A program made the translations under genes and the position numbers. This document shows, in pieces, positions 32,914-47,900 of a stretch of 64,000 nt of DNA; position 1 is the stretch's first letter, and each line of letters starts with the position of its first letter. The stretch is from NCBI GenBank assembly GCA_019055375.1, contig JAHQIW010001263.1, positions 1 to 64,000 of the forward strand, written 5' to 3'. The DNA comes from Parelaphostrongylus tenuis (taxonomy: Eukaryota; Nematoda; Chromadorea; Rhabditida; Metastrongylidae). Under the pieces are notes generated by a model that saw only the letters and a list, made by a program, of their open reading frames with translations, was not told the DNA's origin and made no database searches.

Positions 32914-35900
32914 CAAGCCACAATCCAAGGTGTCCGCCAAAGTCGGCGATGAGGTTTACAAGACCATAGGCCTCAGATTCTTGAAGCAATTCGTAGTTTA
33001 ATTGTTCATAGAAAACCTGATAAAATGGACGTTCATCAGTGTTTTTTCTGCGTCATTACATCGTCAGTACATAGATTTACCTCTACCATAGCAGCATTGT
33101 GACGGTAATAATTCTCACATTCCGATTCGGTCATTCCGTCACAGTCGTCAAGCTGAAACATCGGAAAATTACTCTAATTTGTGGAAACCACTTTCTCATC
33201 GATGTGCAGTGGTATGTATAACGTGATGGATGTGAGTGATGGACTATGCGCTACAAGGTGATCAGTGTAATGTGAACGCTGCTATGGATTCAAGGACTGC
33301 TATTTGATTGCCATCTATATTATATACTACGTGCTAAACTGTGATCTCTATGGGAGGGTAAGTGTCAGGAAAAAGCACTGAGCTTCTCACCACAAGATCG
33401 TCCTGGAAGAGATCATTATTAGTCTAGGTAAAATAATAAATCTTTGTGTGAAAAACCGTGTACCTGAGGAGATTGTTTGGAAAAAAAAAATTGAAAAATC
33501 TAAAAGAAGTGCTTCCGGTTCTGAATATTTTTCTAAGATTCTGCTCACAAGAAGATAATAAGTGAACTGTATCAATTGTAACTTGAGAGTTGGAGTCTTA
33601 GGAGGGTTTTTATACTTACGTCTGTAGCTCCAGAGGGCCATTTACTTGTGGAGAATGTGACCTCGTGAACAACTTCTCGACATCGTTGCTTACATTTGCA
33701 GTCCATAGCTTCGGTAATATGATGAAAATCTCCCATGTCACCAATATTACGCTCTAAGCAGTCACCTGAAAAAAAAGATTGTAAGCAGGTTACTTCAAAA
33801 GAAATCTACTGACGTGCTATTGCATTGAATGCCGAGCAGTGTCTGCTTGATTTTGGCACTGGAAATCGTGGACCACCGCAAGAACAGTCGCGAATCAGCT
33901 TTGTTTGAAAGCGGCTACGATGACATCCCTGATGATCAACATTTACGAGATATTAAAGATTAAAGAAACTAATGGACATAATGAATTATAAATCTACATT
34001 ACGTGAGATGGCACGCGCTTTTAAGCATTATTTAACATTTTCTAAGACCAAAATCAGTACGACTAACCTCTGGGTGATAGTCGTACTGCTGGTAGATGTA
34101 ATCAGTTTTGTCATAATTCTCTGAGTGAATGCAGTCTCCATATGGCTCCGACAAACGATGAATAAGTTTCTGTAACAAATTGTTGGAGAGCGAGAAAGAA
34201 GACTCTTAAAGGAACTAGGTAGATTTTGCGTACTTTCTTCATGCCAAAACTGCTAGCGAAGCCAACTGGAGCGGAATATCCAAATGTGTCTGGAAATGGA
34301 TACTCTGTAGGAGCATGTATAGCAAGTCGTACACCTGCGGATTCTGACGTCGACATATAGTCGGATGTGTTCACGAACAATAGTACACGAATACCTGCAA
34401 CAGAGCAGTTAGCGGCTCTGGTTAATTAAGCGCTACGGCTCAATTAAACCATAAAATAGAGGCAGTTGACACATCTACTAGATTTTGAAAGTATCACTTG
34501 GCGCTTCTCGCTCAAAGTCTTTTTGAAAATTTATGTGTTTTAACACTGGTGTTTTACTTCAGCAAAAGTGAATTTATTTCTTGGTGAAATATCAGATGTG
34601 ACCTCTTCATATTGTATTCCAGCATGAATATAGTAAGCACTAAGAAAATTCACTATGCCATTTCTGGCACTTCATTTGATCCGCCATCATAGTGTTCTTT
34701 TTTTCACTGTGCAGATCCCAGTAATTTTAGCGTTCAATGCATTTTTCGTCTTCTTCTCGACGGCGTAGAATACTGGTTGAGCGAGTCTCCTTGCAATCTC
34801 AAGGATAGCCTTTCTGTGGCTTTCTATAGGACGTTGGTGTTGACTACCGGAGAGAGGTGGGAGAGGTGGTAGAGCTCGGATCCACGCGCGCCGTGTCCAG
34901 CATTACAATCTCTCGGCCACGGCGCTCCCAATTCACTATGGGATACGCAAAATTTCGCCTTACCATACATTGGTCCAGCTCGGCTACTTGTATAGTTTAT
35001 TATTCACATCATGATTGAAAGTGGTAACAGTTTCCAAACTCTGGATCGACATGGATACGAAAATCCCTGAAAAATCGAAAGATACCTGCACAAAAACAGA
35101 GCGCAAGTGAAGTTAATGGGAAAAAAATTGAGTATAATTAGTCTCAAAGAACAGTTATCTTGTTTTACGAATGAAATTAGAATCAAACTTTGAAGGGAAG
35201 GCGACTCCACTCTAACAAGTCGTATCCATCGTATTGTCCTGCAAATCATCTCTGTTCGATAATATAATCCGAGCTACATTTGTAAATATCTCATTCTGAT
35301 TTGTATAATCAAACACCCTCACTTGCATATTACATAACATTTTTGGAAATTATTATGACGTCAAAAGAAGCGGTAAAATAAATAGTCTTATTGACGATCT
35401 TAATTTCGTTCTCTTCTCATATCGGTTGGTCATTTCACGAAGTGAATTCAGAAGTTCCAGAAAGACATGATATTCTTCAGCAAATATTTGTATTTCAAAA
35501 AAAGCAAGCCAAGAATTCTTCAGCAGGCAATTTTCTCGTGTGTACCCTCATTGGACTTTTGTTTTCCGTTTTGATCATCTTTCATATCGTTTTCATATGT
35601 AATAAATAGGACTAGAAATTGCAAAATTTACTCGTCAAACATTGCACTCATGTCCTTAAATGAGCACATTTCGATGAACTCGTTTTTCTTATGTGAGAGA
35701 GCAACGCGTTGTTCCGATGATAATGCCGACATCGTAAACATCAGATTCTCTTTGGCTTTCGTCAGCATCGCTACACCGTCAGTCATTCCCTGGATAACAG
35801 CACATGGTTAGCACTTTGAATTAGCACTTCACCTAACCCAGATATATTTTTAAAAGAAGGATCACGAAACAGTAATCAACCTATAAAACTGAACCCTGCG

Positions 35901-38900
35901 CGGCAGATGTTTTGAGGGAAAAGCGGCTAAGTTTTCGAAGCAAAGATTAAATGTCCTTTCTCGTCCTCATAGATTGACCTACATCTCTTATCCAATGTAA
36001 CGTTTATGCCTAGATGGCGTGTAATCTTTTGCGCATTGCTTCTTGAAGATTTTTCGATTAGAAACGAACAATCATGCAATCGTGTGATAGGCAGGATTTT
36101 GGAGACTGTTTCTCTCGTAAAATCTGGTGAAGCTTTTAATTCTCGCAATATAGTACTCTGTTCAAATTAGAAACTACGTGGAAGCTTTTACTCGCAGGAC
36201 ACACAGATCATTATTTGAGCCATAAAGAAATAGATGACACAGACTCATAAATCATTGACAGCGTCAATGACTACTCATGGAAATGAGAAGAAATCGTCAG
36301 CTAAACGCCTATGTGATGCTGGAGAAATCAACAAGTGTTCTCATGAACACGAGCGCGACAGTAAAAAACGTTCTGCTAAAGCATCAGCGATTTGAATAGG
36401 ACATTGATAGTAAATGTAAAAAACTGTGGTCCCGATATACAATCGCTGATCTAACTAGCTCACGCTATATCATACGTGATGGCAAAATAGTAACATAGCA
36501 TTTTATCGACCTCGAAAAGTTTCGCATCGAAGATCATTGGATATAATGAACAGCGTGTTACGAGATAGCACCGTAAAGGAAAAGTAAAGAGGAGCATCCC
36601 GTTCGCGCAAATCTCGCTGATTCTAGATTTAACCGATTTCAGTCATCTAAACGCATATTTCAGACTTTTAAAAGTAAGAAATGTGGAACAGAGGTGATTG
36701 TTCCCGTTTTTAATTAGCCGAAGAGTGCGCGTGGACTTTAGACCAACCTTGGTAGTCTGTGATGACGGATTGTGCTACACTGACGAAGATATTAAAACCC
36801 ACTCAGGCCACACAAATATGTAATCTGTTTGTAACCTCTAGACAATATAGCGTAGCGATTGTGCTCCACACTATGTTGAGCGCACGGCAGAAAGATTAAC
36901 TTTATTTCCTCGCATATACAGTCGATGAGCGACAAACTAGAAGTGATAGCTAAGTAATGACGTAAGTGAGAATTTATACTTATTTTTCCCAATATAAAGG
37001 AACGTGTCAGACTTGCATGCATCTCAGAATTCTATTGCGAATGTGTAAGATGGTTGACATCGTATGAAAATGCTAGAAGCTAAAATAGGATGTTTAAACG
37101 ATTTTATGAGTACCGAAAATCCATAGCTTTGATTGTTTCCGGATTGCTGACGATTGCTCTCTGATTTGGTCGACCAGATGTCGCTGAAATACTCAATGGA
37201 AAGAACAAACATGCTTTCAGAAGTAATCAAGATAGAAATAATCGTCACTCTTAGACAGGTGAGATTTAGCAAAGTACTAGGCTCTATTGAAAGTCACTGA
37301 TTTAAAGTGAGCTAAACTATGAATAACAGGCAATGCTATGAAGCAATTGGGAGCAATTAACGTAGTGTTTGCAAGTCTCAAAATGCTAGACTGGTCCTTG
37401 TTTCGACTCTGAGATCCGATCAAGTTTTCTATTCCTCCAGCTTCGGCAAAATGGCAGCAGAGTTGCCTGAGAGGGTAGGAAGTTACTTTATTTATCGGTA
37501 AACTACCACGAATTAATGTATAGGCCAAATATACATTCAGCCACTTGTATGAAACTTATTGAAGCGGAATGGTAGTTAAAATATCAGTTTTTCTGAAAGT
37601 CACGACCAGAAGTTATTATTACCAATTGTGTGCTTGCTTATCGTTTTAAATCCGTTTTCATTTGAAAATCAATAAAATGTTAAGACGCGGCAGACTATAG
37701 TCTAAACAACGCTATCTATTCTTCGGTCCACAAAGTGGTAAAAAAGTTAGGAAGGATTCACAGGCTCAAAGGCTTAAAAATAGTTTTGAAGCGCCATAAT
37801 AAGCGTATCTTGTGTAGCGAAATTTATACATGCGGTCGTGAAAGCGATACCGGAGCAATTGTTGATATATTCTATCAGGAAGCAAGGTAATGGTTCAATC
37901 GCTGCCAACATTCTCCTACAATCATATGGGAATCTTTCAACTTGCCTAACTCCAAGACTGCACGTGATTTGACCTGATCAGTACTCTACAGCCTTCATAA
38001 AGAAGATGAGATCGTCAAACTGTTGTCGAAACCACACGTAGGATGTTCAAAGAGCTTTGGGACGATGAAAATAAGGGAACGAATGGAATGTAGGGATTAC
38101 CGGCATCCCCAAGGTAGATGGATGATGCCTCATGTAGAAATAAGAGTAGATCAAAAAACCTAATGTCATAAAATAACCTCAGAATAATTCCTATAATATA
38201 TGCAGCGGACGTCACATAAACGGAACCTATTTTATGCTGGAATAAGTCGTATATTACTTTTCATGTACATCTGTATGTCTTATATCGTCGCGATTGCTAG
38301 CTAAGTAATTTAAGGATTAGGAATAGTAGTAGTAAGTTGATGTTCTTAGTTAAGGAAAAAAAGTCTGATAAGAGAGCAAACAATAACTCACGTTTGGTCG
38401 GCGTTGTAATAGCTAAAATAATTATATGATCAAACGTAATGATTCAGGAGATGTCAAACTGAAATGTCTTATTACATGGTATATAATTGAAATCAAACTG
38501 ACTTGTCATTGAGACTGTTTTGTTCAAATCATCTACCCAAAGTTTTCGAATTTCCACTGGTTGTTTTCCTATGCAGTACGGTGCCTGCAGTAAATACGGT
38601 AATTGCTAAATTCGTTTCAATGCACTTGAGGTTATGTCATTGGTGTTCCTCTATCATATTCACGAAAAGTGATGCTTGCTGGCCTCACATTCATTGTCTA
38701 CATACACTTGTTTGACTTAGTAAAGCATGTGTATCTTTAAAATGCTAAGTAAAGCTAACCCAATAACAAAAAACCAATCCACAAGTTAGTAAGTGCTTGT
38801 GATGAGAGTCAAGAGAGCCATAGATTGGATACATTTGGGAATGAAGAGAAAGAAAATTGGCAAGGCAAATTCCGGAGATAAATTGGTTCAAAATGTTCTG

Positions 38901-41900
38901 CTTTCAATGGTTTACAGTGCCTACGCCAGTCTTGAGCTCAAAAGAGCATACGATGTAGTGTGCTTCGAACTTTGAAAAAAAATGAGTTCCCTGACTAAGC
39001 ACTTACTTCTTTCTGTATAAGATTCAAAAAAGAACCTCTTATCTCAAACACTGCAGATAGATGGTCTTTAAGAACATTAGACAGCCTTTGAGTGCTCACA
39101 TGTAAAAGTGAGTCCGAAGTTCGATTACGACATTTGCATGACCATCCAGTGAGCCCTTCTGGTATGACCTCGCTTTCCTTCAACGCATATTCACAATAGC
39201 CGTCTTCCTTGCAAGATGGGCAAACATGATCGAACCATACGCTAGAAATTAATCAAGGATTTTTAAAAACCAAATAAAATAGCTCGTAGTTCAACTGGTA
39301 TAGTGTTGCAACTGCATATAACATATTATTTTCCACCTGTAATTGTAGCGTCCAAGAGTTCACCATTGCATTTTGGTGGCTTTGGAGACTCACTGAACAT
39401 CATAACTTTCCTTCATTCCTCTATGATCCTTGTGAGAACTCTAATCTTCTGATCAACGACCATCCTTTTATGTTTCAACATCCCATTGTATTGTAATTAG
39501 TAGATCTTGAAAAGTGTCGAATAATCTTCCAAATTTTTGCAGCTTCCGCCCATGTACTTCTTTTCTCCGTAAGTTTTTGTTTTCTTTTCTTAGTTGTAAT
39601 CTACAAGCTCGTGTGACTCGGCGGTTACCTGTGATTGTGCAATTCCACGTTGGTGGATTACCTCCAGTGTATGATTTCAAACTCAGTCTCCATGGTTTTG
39701 GCGTGAAGATTTAGCTTTGGTCTGTCCCTCGTCGATGATGTCAATAACGGAATTTTATCAAGAGTCAACTAATGACTCGTATAAATCCTAATTTATAGTG
39801 GTCTTGAGGTCTCTTTTTTGAACTTAGCGATTGTGTTTCCTTCACACGAGAATCCGGCGCCAAGGAAACGATGGTTCGGTCCCGTGTAAAATTTAGGACG
39901 ATAACGAGATTGGTTAGATCTTTGGCTTTCGATTACCCAGCCCTTTGTGTCCAACTGGCAAGGCTAGCTATCTGCTTCACCTCCTCTGCATCTATAACCC
40001 CTAGTAATACAGCATACTCCAGTGAAATGGATAACGTTTTCTATCGCGCTCTACCTCACAAGGGATTCATTATTGGGATTGACTTAGTTGAACTAAGACC
40101 CCCATCCTAGAAGGCATACTATTTTTCTAGTGGAATGATAGGATATTTGGATAACATTTAGTAATTTGTCACTACACTTGCGAGATTCCAAATGCATATC
40201 ACATATAACACCTATAAATTACTGAATGTTATCCAAATATCCAACCATTCCAGTACAAAAATAGTATGCCTTCTAGGATGGAGGTCTTATTTTAACTAAA
40301 TCAATTCCAATAATGAATCTTTAGTAAAGTAGAGCGCACTGGAAAACCTGCTCTAACCCACTGAAGCATACTCCATCACTGAGGGTTAGAGACGCAGAGG
40401 AGGTGGAGCACCCAGTCCAGACATGTCAGTTAGATACATAGACGGTTGGGCCAGTGGAAGCTAAGAGGTTGAGGGCAATTGTCAATTTACGATCATGTGG
40501 TCTACTTCTTTGCACTCTCCATAAGGAGACTCCGCGTACGTTGAGAATGAGCCTCTGAAATTATGAGTTACCATGAATAGAAATGGCCGTCAGTACAAGC
40601 TCAAAGGTGTTCATCCGTTTTCTCCATTTTTAGCAGAATCCATATAGAGTGCTTCCACCCCATCTTCGTCATAGCTTGATAAAGTCGAACTAGGTTTTCA
40701 TCTACGTTCATCGAGTTGCAACAGGTCGATATGGGCTGTTGGTCGTGCGAGGAAATGAGGTTTACGGCCAACCAGTGCTGACGAGAACACCACCATCTCA
40801 GGCTCCTTTATTATAGCATGCTTCAAGTTATGAATCCTCTACCTTTTCAGGGCGGTTTTAGATTCACGCCTACTCGTTTTAGCCAGCCCAGTGACGTCAC
40901 AATTTATTCATTCGATCTTTACCAAAAGGCTTTGAATAGATGGTGCAGATGTGAGTAAACGCGTATTTTAGGTAAAATTCGTCATCTATTCCTTCAAGAT
41001 TTAAGCTACCTACAATGACCCAAAAATTTTAGCAGCCTCTCCGTACTTGTAATGCTCAATAGTGTCGTATCGGAAGCTTATTTGAAGTCGGGGAAACGGG
41101 GCTCACTCAATTCAGCATGTTCGGCCTTTTCACTCGCGTGTAGTTCGCTGAGCTCCTATCGTGGAAGCTGAATATACTCATAGCAAGCATTCCCTCTTCT
41201 TAACTACCAGTGATGCTTTTATGTTGAAGACGACTGCGCAACTTCCATGTACTTGCCACTTACTCGATTGCAAGCTTCTGGTGGACTTGACTTGTAGGAT
41301 AAAATCTGGACTTATAGAAGCAAATTCAAGCTTCATACATGATCACATCAGCGTAAACAAAGAAAGCATGAGCATTTTGGAGTGGCAAAAACACGCACTT
41401 TATTCTCTAGATCCACTTGCGTCTCAGAGTAGAACAAAATTGCTTCTTGTCCTTGCTAAAGTTATAATTCATAAAGCGTAACATGAAACGTAGTCTCGCA
41501 TGCAGGTGATTGGAGATCCCTCAAAGATGAGAGACGGGAAATTTAGTGGAGACTGCTTGAGTCACTCGACCAGTGACAGATAATTAACGTGATCATACAT
41601 TTACCACAACTAAGTGTGGAACATTCTCCAACACACTTAGTGACTGCTTCGACCCGGTCTTGAGGCCAGTAGATATTGAAATCCTTCTGAGGTCTGCATA
41701 AATACTTGTCTGCCGGTGGAAAAAGTGATTTGATGCGTTGGCATACCACAACAAGAATCGCGGAAGCCGAAAACACATTCAATCACCACTACTATGCTAC
41801 CAGTCAAGTCAAATGCTGCCATATCTAATGGGTGTTATAGTAAACATTCACTTGATAGCTCACATATATATGCGTACTAGTACCTGCTATTGAAACACGG

Positions 41901-44900
41901 CCAAGCGACCATCATCTCTCGATCATAGGTACATACACATTTGGCTGTCTAAACTGTCATTTCCATAAAATAAGTTCAACATTAGAGACTTGTTGCTTTA
42001 TACTTATTCGCTTGTAGAGATTAAGAAATGTTTATGATGTATTACATATCAGTTTTAGACGTCACGGAATAAAGATTGAGCATTTCTTGCAAAAAAAAAA
42101 CCTTTCATAGAAGCGTTAGTAATCATTCGAAAGCTAGATCTTGAGGCAGTGCTGTACGTACTTGTTTTTTGAGAAGACCTTTATAGCATTATAAAACTAA
42201 AAAAAATTACGTTTCACACTGGCAGCGCGCGTTTATTTTTATAATTCGCTGATAGCACGAGAAGCATATGATTGTTTGAAGGAAATCATCCAGTGTCAGT
42301 GTCAGACGTTTTATCAAGAGGTTTTCCGAAGTGGAGAAAACTCCCAAGTTTATTAGCGAATATCGCCCTACATATGTAAGTCACACCAGCGCTATTGATT
42401 AGTCGCGTATCGATTCACGGTCACGTGCATACTCTAATCGACAAGCAAATGTACGGAGTGTGTAGAAACTAAATCTCACACTGGAGTGAAACAGTCTTTC
42501 CAGAAAATAAGCACAGCATTGAAATTGTGGAAACATACGCTATTGAATGATTACTCGGAAATCTAGGTCTGTACAAACGCGTTTGTGAAACAGAAACTGT
42601 CCATCTGCTATGGTGCTGTGAAAAGGCCAATGTAAAAAGCAGTGACACTTTCACAAAACTCAAGCCAACGAACGATCACTAGATCAGAGAAATGGCAGCG
42701 CGTTGCGCATGTGAAACATAATTTTATTCTAAGTGCTACAACGCTATAGAAAGGTCTTTTCAGAAACGAGCACGTAGAGCATTGCCCAGGATTTATGCTT
42801 CCAAATAATCAAAACACTCTTATCAAAATTTTTTCTTTAGCGAAAGGCGCCGCTTCTTCATTCCTTATTGCTCGCCTATAGGAAAACTAAATGCTGAACA
42901 AAAGCGACCGTGTGATTCTTTGAGACGCAGGTGGATTCAGAGAGTGAACTCCGTATTTCTGTAGAGCCAGTTTTGCATATGTTTCCTCTTACGAGTCAAA
43001 TTTGCCAAAAGACTGTAATGAAGCGGCTCAGTACTTGGAAGCTGTAAGTAACTGCTTATAATAGGCTTCTCCCTGTTCATGTGCGAGAACGTAAGCTAAC
43101 CGTGAGCACTTAGCCACCACGTTCAGAGCACAGAAAGCTATACGTTGGGTATAAACAAGCTACATACAGCGAAAGAACTAAACTTTTTTCCTTGATCTTG
43201 AAAGGGCTCCTAGTAGCGTCGAGAAGGACGATTATGAAAGGTTGCAAAAACTCACTATCATATTGGGCTGTCAAAATCATAACGGACTGTGACGACTTTC
43301 TGCGCCTATAATGCACGTACTTGCATATGAATCCTGTAGGGGGCCTAGAATGTAGGCAGCAAGGATAAGGCACGATGCCATCGACTTGGCTGAGATGAGA
43401 AGACGTTACCCCTTGCACACTGCCTATCACATCAGTTTTTCTTGGAACGTACGTTAGCAGAGACATTGGGTTCACATCAGAACGAATATGATCATAAACA
43501 TCTAATGATCTGAACAACTAGCAACGCGGTCATACGCTTACGGTTGGACAATGTGCATTGATAACGCATTAATCTATCTTCTTCGTTTACACATCAACAC
43601 CAAACTAAGACGAAGACGATGTTAAAATATTTCACAAGGACTTAGATTAGTTTTCTCAGAAGAATAGACATTCATCAAATTATCGTCGCAGAATTTGCGA
43701 AAATTGGACCTAGAAAACGACTAAAAAACGTCAATCAAACAGTAAGAGGTTGCTTTTGTCTATAATCATGACTAAAACCATCCACGGTGAATCACAAATC
43801 CCATATGCGCACTCACAGCGCTGGACTTGCGAGTCATCTGATGGAGAGTATGACAACGGAGCGGGCCACATTCTGAAAAATTGTAAGTTCTGCCCAAACG
43901 ATTTCGCTGCTGTTTTGAAATTCTACATGGAATCAAATTGCCTTTTTTCGTGACATTCCATTTTATAAAATAGTGATTCCGCTGAATTTAAGCAACAAAA
44001 TCTGAGAACTATCATAAGTTGGGATGCATTTAAAATCATTAGTAAGCCTTTGGGAAGGAGGGATTAATGAAAACATTGACGAGGAATACGGCTGGCTCAT
44101 CGAACAAGTTCATGTCAGTGCTGTGAAAGCCGAGAGTCGAAAATTCACCAAGAAACGTTTGTCTTCAAGGACACTCGAGCTGATACAGCAACGTGGAATC
44201 GCACCAACTCTTGGCAAGTGGCATCTCATCTCCAAACTTGAAAACGCTGCAGGGAAGCGATGAAAGAGAATTTCAGAGAGGGAACAGCAGCAGTTCTGGC
44301 CGAAACTGCAGAAGATGCGAAGAGCATTCCCAGAACCCACTGTGAATTTCTCCACATTTGCTTCATTTACGTCTACCTTGATTGTGAAGCCAGCATAAAG
44401 AGCGACCTAGCTCCAGAGTAAAACAGGAAGAAGCGAGCAGTTTGGGGCATTTGAAAGCATCGAGGATCTAGTGAAGAAAACAAAGAACATTCGACTCCAT
44501 GCCACCTTTTCGACATAACTTTTTTTCTATGTCCTAATAATTGCATCAGGAACCTAGTCGGTACGTAAGCAAGACTGAAGATCATTCAGCATTATTGAAC
44601 GTTCTGTTTGAAGATTAATGCTAGGAGCATCCCGCATTTCGCAGATGAGAGAAAGTATTCAAAGTTCCCCCCTACGCTAACGATTGAAAATAAAAACACC
44701 GTTCTACACAATAAATTACCGAAGAAAAGGTGGGCTGGATTTAACGCCTTTTGTCGACAAGCGATGAACTAGTGCCGTTACCGACTGGTATTCTCGAGAT
44801 GTGAAACCCATAACAGAAAAACGAATTCTTCTCGAAAGAATTAGAAGAATGATAAAACATATCAACAAATTCTCTGCAGAGAGGAAGGCCCACTGCGCTA

Positions 44901-47900
44901 TTCTGCACATGATAGGGAAAAGCGGAAGTTCTACTGATGCCCACTCGAGTCGTTTGACGATCAACAGGACCACAGGTGATTCAGGTGGTAATCTGAGAAA
45001 TGAGTTCAAAGTACGTTCAAAACGGATGGGAAAGGTGATGTGAGAGCTAGTGCACAGTAAACGAAAATTACGTTCTAACGAAGAGAATAGGAAGGTTAAG
45101 TAAACAGATTACGAGTATTTTCGAAAGCTTACTTCGTCATTTGGTGGTGTTTCAAATCGGATACATTCCATATCGATATTCCCAACACATCGGCAATGTG
45201 CTTCGACAGCTTCGTAGCGTGGATTAAAACGTTGCCTGAAATTTTTTTTTTGACATTGCTTTTCCAGGGAAATACGGTTTATACGAGATCCGTTACTTCT
45301 GAGACTACACTCAAGCAGTACGTGCACCTGCAATGTGTAAGGACTGGTTTTAGATAGTGCTTGCTTAAGTGAGAAACACTTTTGTAAGTAGTTTTACTAA
45401 ATTTGCTTTCATTGGAAAGTATAAAAAACTACCATAACGGCCAAAAGCTCAGCGAGGTGATTTCGTATTAGGGCGAATCCAGTCATCCGTGAACAAATCA
45501 ATTTTACTTTGTCGTACTTACATCTCGTTTCGTAATTCGTCGAATTGCTCCCCTTGCTTCTCGTTCATTTCGCAACTCCTCTTGTTCTTGAGCGATTTCT
45601 TTTTCGAATAACTGAAGCACCTGGAACACATTAAACTGAGGTTGTGACAAAGACTTTTGCTAGAGCTGATTCAAGTTTTACAGAAATCTAAAACTTATTT
45701 ATCTATAATACGCTATTTACCAGCATAAATTATTATATATAATATATATATATATATATATATGCATTATAAGTATATACATTCATACACATTTTTGCAG
45801 GGGAAAGGTAACATAATGTTACTGATGCGTTCATTGCGAGCTTATTGTTGTTTCAATAGTTCTTGAAGCTCAGCAAACTTCTGATCCTTACGGGACCGAA
45901 AATTTGGCACTAAGCATGCCTGGGAAAAGTCCACTAAGTGCAGTCAGAGAAAGGGTGCTTTACGCGACTACCCCGTCATGGAGAATCGACTTCACCGGCT
46001 TTCAACTATGTAAGGAAGACGACAATTTTTACTCAGACGCCGAACTCACATGCTATCGGTTCAAAAGTGTTCATAGATGATCGATGCGCGGAAGCGAATT
46101 GCATTCAAAAAGTTCTGTGGTCTATAAAGTAGCTGTAAAGACTGGTCGAGTTAAGTAATTAAAATGATAGTGGTAATGTTATGTATTAAGAATCTTCGAA
46201 GCACTGACGACGGGCGAGACCTCGGAAACACGTGTATGGCTCTGGTTTAATAATCTCGGCAAGGCTTTGAACATTCTTAACAACTGCAATGAACGTTTAT
46301 TGAGAGGTTAAAAAGCAGTCGATGCTATATATCATTTTGTATCTACCAGTCGCGATCCATAGACCGAAAAGTGGTGATAGCACAGTGTCATTGTACTCTG
46401 TGCTCTCGCCACATACGCCTCCCTCATTGCTACAATGCAGAGCGCAATGTGGGGCGTGGGCCATTGAAGAGAAGGGCGAAACCTCCGAAATACCGGTGTA
46501 TGACCCTGGCATAATAACCTCGGTATGGATTTAAACATTCTCAACAATTATATTAAAAAATCCGGAGCGTTCGAAGCGTAAAATGGCTAGGGGAAAATCA
46601 AGATCAGCGAGCTAACTAAAGATTGTCAAAACTAAGCTGATGCTGCGCAGGGGTCTATAATAGCAAAAACCATAAGCCGCAGTTAACTTCAGGCTTCTGC
46701 GTAAGCTTCACGGCCGAATACAATATCCGACTTACGATGTCTGTGTCCACTCTTAATGAAAAAAGCAAAGCGATAACTCCGTGTGAGTAGTTGGAAACTC
46801 AGCAAGCCCTGACAAATGATACTTGCGTGTTCGAAACCACCTCAGATTTCAAGTTTTGTCCACATCTCATCACTGTTGCGGTTATTGCGATGCTGTCAAG
46901 AGTATGCAGTTGTTTGATTCAAGGAAAGGTTTTCACGTAAGAATGGTATGTACATCTGACAGTACAGAACTGTTATGCACCAAGTAATTCGATCGAGTGC
47001 AGATATTTAGGCGATGTCAACTCTTCTTACAAAAAATTGCTAATCGTGATCTGTGACTTATACATTCGGTGTCCTTTATTCCACTCCATAGCCCAGTATT
47101 GGTAGTTTACCATCTTCATCCAACTGTAGCTCATGTAAGAACGACTTCAGAGGGCTCTACAGTTCACGTACGCGACGAATTCAAGTGCTGCCTTCTCGAA
47201 CACACATATCGGGCAACTTACCTAGGACGCGGAGCTTCCATGATGAGCGGCCATGATTGGCGCTTATAACAACGGATCCGCTCCGTCTCTTATCACAAGA
47301 ATCGCGGCGTCGTATACACGCGGGTTGTAATTCTGCGCTATCACAAGTGTGACGTAAAGTTCATCGCAAATTGACACACAGGCGTGTGTATATATATGTA
47401 TGTATATATGTATATATAGTATATGCATATATACACACACTATTTCATAAATATTATATACTGTACTACTACTATACCATATACTTAGATTTTACACTGT
47501 TATTTTCTGCTCCCCGACAGGAGATTTGAAAGAGATCTTTCACTGAGCAAAAACTTTCTAATAAACTTATAGCTATCCTTCGGGAGCTTGAATCTACAAG
47601 AATCCTCAAATTTACTTGATTTCTAAAAAGCCTCATTTCAGCGTTTGTAGCACTAAAAATGAAACTGAGTTTCACATGCGTTGCAAGTTTTCGCGCTCTA
47701 CGCGTTATCGCATGTATTTTTCGCAAACAAAACCATTTCCTTAGACCCCTAGTAATTGTTCGGTACCTCAAATCTTGAAAATTCGAAAAATTCAATTAAT
47801 TCTCAAAGAGGCTTTTTTGAAGCACTGTAGCAGAAACTTCTTCTCAGCAGATAACAGATCTATAGCAGAATCTCAGAAAATCTTACACGAAATCCTTTCT

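Noticed and set aside
40480..41560. Possible LINE or gene sequence beside the 39.9-kb foldback
   Set aside because: No endonuclease or reverse transcriptase motif could be read in any frame, and the 106-codon frame at 41161 starts at GTG.
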